The translations under genes and the position numbers were made by a program. The notes under the pieces are model-generated. The model did not search any database. It was given only the letters and a program-made list of their open reading frames with translations, and was not told the origin of the DNA. From Candidatus Saccharimonadota bacterium (GTDB taxonomy: Bacteria > Patescibacteriota > Saccharimonadia > Saccharimonadales > Saccharimonadaceae), in NCBI GenBank assembly GCA_027492465.1, contig JAPUET010000024.1:62001-126000 (forward strand): a DNA stretch of 64,000 nucleotides, in the 5' to 3' direction. This document shows, one piece after another, positions 62,282 to 64,000 of this stretch (positions are counted from its first letter, which is position 1; the number at the start of each line of letters is the position of its first letter).

Positions 62282-62656
62282 ATGGCAACACAACCTCACC
62301 CCCCTACTCCACATACCCTACCGACCGATGGTACAAAAAGTTATATGACCGCCACCCTTCTTAGTCTTTTTCTTGGCATGATTGGTGTTGACCGTTTTTA
62401 CCTGGGCCAAATTGGCCTAGGTCTTGGAAAACTGTTTACCTTTGGCGGATTGGGCGTATGGTACACCATCGATCTTGTACTCATTGCAACCGGTGCGGCC
62501 CGAGACGCCGATGGCAAGACACTTACTGGCTATGAGCGTGACCATAAAAGTGCATGGCTTATTATTATGATCTTGTGGTTACTTAATATCGGCAGTAGCC
62601 TTTTGAGCCTTGCCGTAAGTGGCTTAGCTTTGGTATTTGGCGCATCAACTCGTTAA
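62282..62656 (+). CDS. TM2 domain protein
   Basis: 124 residues from the ATG at 62282. Pro-rich N-terminus, TM2 core ([41 protein letters not shown]) and a third span at about 95-118. It begins 10 bases after the previous TM2 gene, so it is co-transcribed. The DRFYLGxxGLGxxKL motif is shared by both. Confidence 0.85.
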   Translation: MATQPHPPTPHTLPTDGTKSYMTATLLSLFLGMIGVDRFYLGQIGLGLGKLFTFGGLGVWYTIDLVLIATGAARDADGKTLTGYERDHKSAWLIIMILWLLNIGSSLLSLAVSGLALVFGASTR

Positions 62657-62795
62657 TCAGAGCCTCTACGAAATCACTCGTATAGTACCGCTCTCTGGCA
62701 AAAGCAAGCTTTTCCAGAACTTTGCCGCACTCCACCGAACGTACGGCTGCGCTAGCTAAAGCTGTCGCCCGTATGTGCAAATCGTTTGCGGCGCA

Positions 62796-62838
62796 ACCAA
62801 TGAAAAAAGAGTAGTGTTACTACTCTTTTTTCATTGGT
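62796..62838. terminator. 20-bp perfect palindrome at tRNA-Arg 3' end
   Basis: 62796-62815 pairs perfectly with 62819-62838 around GTT. On the minus strand it carries a TTTTTT run. The 5' arm starts exactly at the tRNA discriminator (ACCA). Confidence 0.9.
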
Positions 62839-62911
62839 ACACCCGGTACGATTCGAACGTACGACCCTCTGTTCCGAAGACAGATGCTCTAATCCACTGA
62901 GCTACGGGTGC
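62835..62911 (-). tRNA. tRNA-Arg (anticodon TCG)
   Basis: 77 nt with encoded CCA. Acceptor GCACCCG/CGGGTGT (G1-U72 wobble); anticodon stem TCTGT/ACAGA with loop CTTCGGA gives TCG; T-arm TACGTTCGAATCGTA. It should read CGA, and by wobble other CGN codons. Confidence 0.95.
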
Positions 62912-62998
62912 ATATGGTAAATTCTCACTTTACAGTAGAAATAACTTTATACCTCTTCATTATACCATGCCTCTATAAGTGTTATACTGATAATTACT

Positions 62999-64000
62999 AT
63001 GGATATCCACATGAAAATACCCCTTAAAAACTACATCACCATGCATATTGGTGGTGAAGCCCGTTTTATGGCAGATATTCGTACGTCTGATGAAGTAGCA
63101 GAGCTTATTGCTCGCGCAAGAGCCCAGAATGTACCGTTTTATATACTTGGCGGAGGTAGTAATACCCTTGTTCGTGATGAGGGATTTAATGGACTTGTTC
63201 TTCACAACCGCATTCAGGGCTTTGAAATCATAAACGAAACCCCGACTGACGCCACAATAAAAATTGGCGCTGGCGAAAACTGGGATGATATTGTACGAAA
63301 AACCATAGAAAAAGGCCTGAGCGGTATTGAATGCCTCTCGGCAATTCCCGGCACCGCTGGAGCCGCGCCCGTCCAAAATATTGGAGCGTACGGTCAAGAG
63401 GTTTCCGAGACACTCATAAGCCTTGAAGCATACGATACGGTCAGCGAAACCCATGTAACACTGACTAACGAAGAGTGCGGATTCTCGTATCGTCACAGCA
63501 TTTTTCGTGGCGATGCCACGGGACGCTACGTTATTACCTCGATTACTCTCAAGTTATTTAAGGCGACCCCCCAACCCCCTTTTTATCAGGCAGTCCAAGA
63601 TTATCTCGATGCTCACGAGATGAGCCTCGTTACCACCCAAATCTTACGCGATGCAGTTATCGCTATCCGAGCCGATAAGCTCCCCGACCCCAAACAGCAT
63701 CCCAATACTGGCTCGTTCTTCAAGAATGTAATCGTAGAAGAATGGCAGTTGAAAGAGTTACAAAACGAATACCCAGACGCACCTTATTACAAAATGGCCA
63801 ATGGAGGCTTTAAGATACCGACCGGCTGGCTCATTGAACAGGCTGGCTTTAAAGGCAAAATCCTGCACGGCATGCGTGTTCATGATAAAAATGCACTGGT
63901 ACTTATTAATGAGTCCGCGACAGGTTATGGCGATGTTGCAGCTGCCCGTGACGAAATCATTGGTGCTATCCGAGATCGCTTTAGGATCATCATCGAGCAA
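62999..64000 (+). CDS. murB: UDP-N-acetylenolpyruvoylglucosamine reductase (3' end outside window)
   Basis: 334 codons without a stop to the window edge. Family signs: NYITMHIGGEARFMADI, YILGGGSNTLVRDEGFNGLV (FAD site), LSAIPGTAGAAPVQNIGAYGQEVSE, SYRHSIFRG, NTGSFFKN with the catalytic Ser, and GWLIEQAGFKGKILHGMRVHDKNALVLIN. It is a type I MurB, which reduces UDP-GlcNAc-enolpyruvate to UDP-MurNAc. -10 TATACT (62983-62988) is 10 bases before the ATG, so the leader is at most about 4 nt. Only a few residues should be missing. Confidence 0.96.
   Translation, partial: MDIHMKIPLKNYITMHIGGEARFMADIRTSDEVAELIARARAQNVPFYILGGGSNTLVRDEGFNGLVLHNRIQGFEIINETPTDATIKIGAGENWDDIVRKTIEKGLSGIECLSAIPGTAGAAPVQNIGAYGQEVSETLISLEAYDTVSETHVTLTNEECGFSYRHSIFRGDATGRYVITSITLKLFKATPQPPFYQAVQDYLDAHEMSLVTTQILRDAVIAIRADKLPDPKQHPNTGSFFKNVIVEEWQLKELQNEYPDAPYYKMANGGFKIPTGWLIEQAGFKGKILHGMRVHDKNALVLINESATGYGDVAAARDEIIGAIRDRFRIIIEQ

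Noticed and set aside
62583-62780. 65-codon minus-strand frame between TM2 gene and tRNA-Arg
   Set aside because: It overlaps the end of the TM2 gene and has no ribosome site or nearby -10; the region 62657-62795 otherwise shows no gene.

Overview
This window looks like chromosomal DNA of a Candidatus Saccharibacteria (TM7, Patescibacteria/CPR) bacterium. That is an inference from content: compact, mostly minus-strand operons; short CPR-style proteins (a 649-residue AlaRS); a metG-tatD-rpfB-ksgA neighbourhood as in Actinobacteria; type IV pilin, LPxTG-type surface protein, Rpf-like and LysM-CHAP wall enzymes; and a full glycolytic trio. The standard bacterial code fits all genes. Most genes have intermediate GC and many have a -10 box only 6-10 bases before the start codon, so leaderless transcripts appear common.

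Layout. 1-6.4 kb (minus): small housekeeping and stress-type genes (GyrI-like, DUF1697, VOC, DUF1801, DUF2207-like, thioredoxin, CMP/dCMP deaminase-like, zeta-like kinase, TrhO). 6.6-12.2 kb (plus): RNase J and a paired ABC exporter. 12.2-20.4 kb: L25, DedA, UvrA, exonuclease I, a GC-rich structured RNA locus (18.42-19.08 kb, minus) and Obg. 20.6-26.7 kb (minus): LysM-CHAP hydrolase behind a long leader, then a cell-envelope/division operon (FtsA-like, gp47-like membrane protein, RuvX, MltG). 27.7-34.4 kb: AlaRS, MnmA with cysteine desulfurase (tRNA thiolation), TatD. 34.5-40.9 kb: pilin, MetRS, RsmA, RpfB-like protein, FkbM methyltransferase and a glycosyltransferase. 40.9-49.9 kb (minus): UvrD-like helicase, TpiA/Pgk/Pyk, GH5 glucanase, VIT-type metal transporter.

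49.9-54.9 kb is the accessory region. A tRNA-Glu gene is surrounded by broken tRNA-Glu pieces. Next to it lies a GC-rich insert-like block (about 50.75-52.66 kb) with two genes of unknown function, strong Shine-Dalgarno sites and a complex 5' leader, bracketed by a 13-bp direct repeat. It is followed by a low-GC LPHTG surface protein with seven cysteine-bounded repeats. 54.9-64 kb: a histidine kinase, a GNAT/autoinducer-synthase-like acyltransferase and a divergent response regulator, FolD, a membrane protein, an ASCH protein, tRNA-Lys, two TM2 proteins, tRNA-Arg, and MurB running off the window.

The strongest novel signals are: (1) the roughly 650-nt highly structured RNA with consensus promoter and terminator; (2) perfect 20-21 bp palindromes after all three tRNAs, whose outer arm contains the tRNA's own discriminator-CCA end; (3) the GC-rich block beside the shattered tRNA-Glu locus; (4) widespread leaderless promoters.
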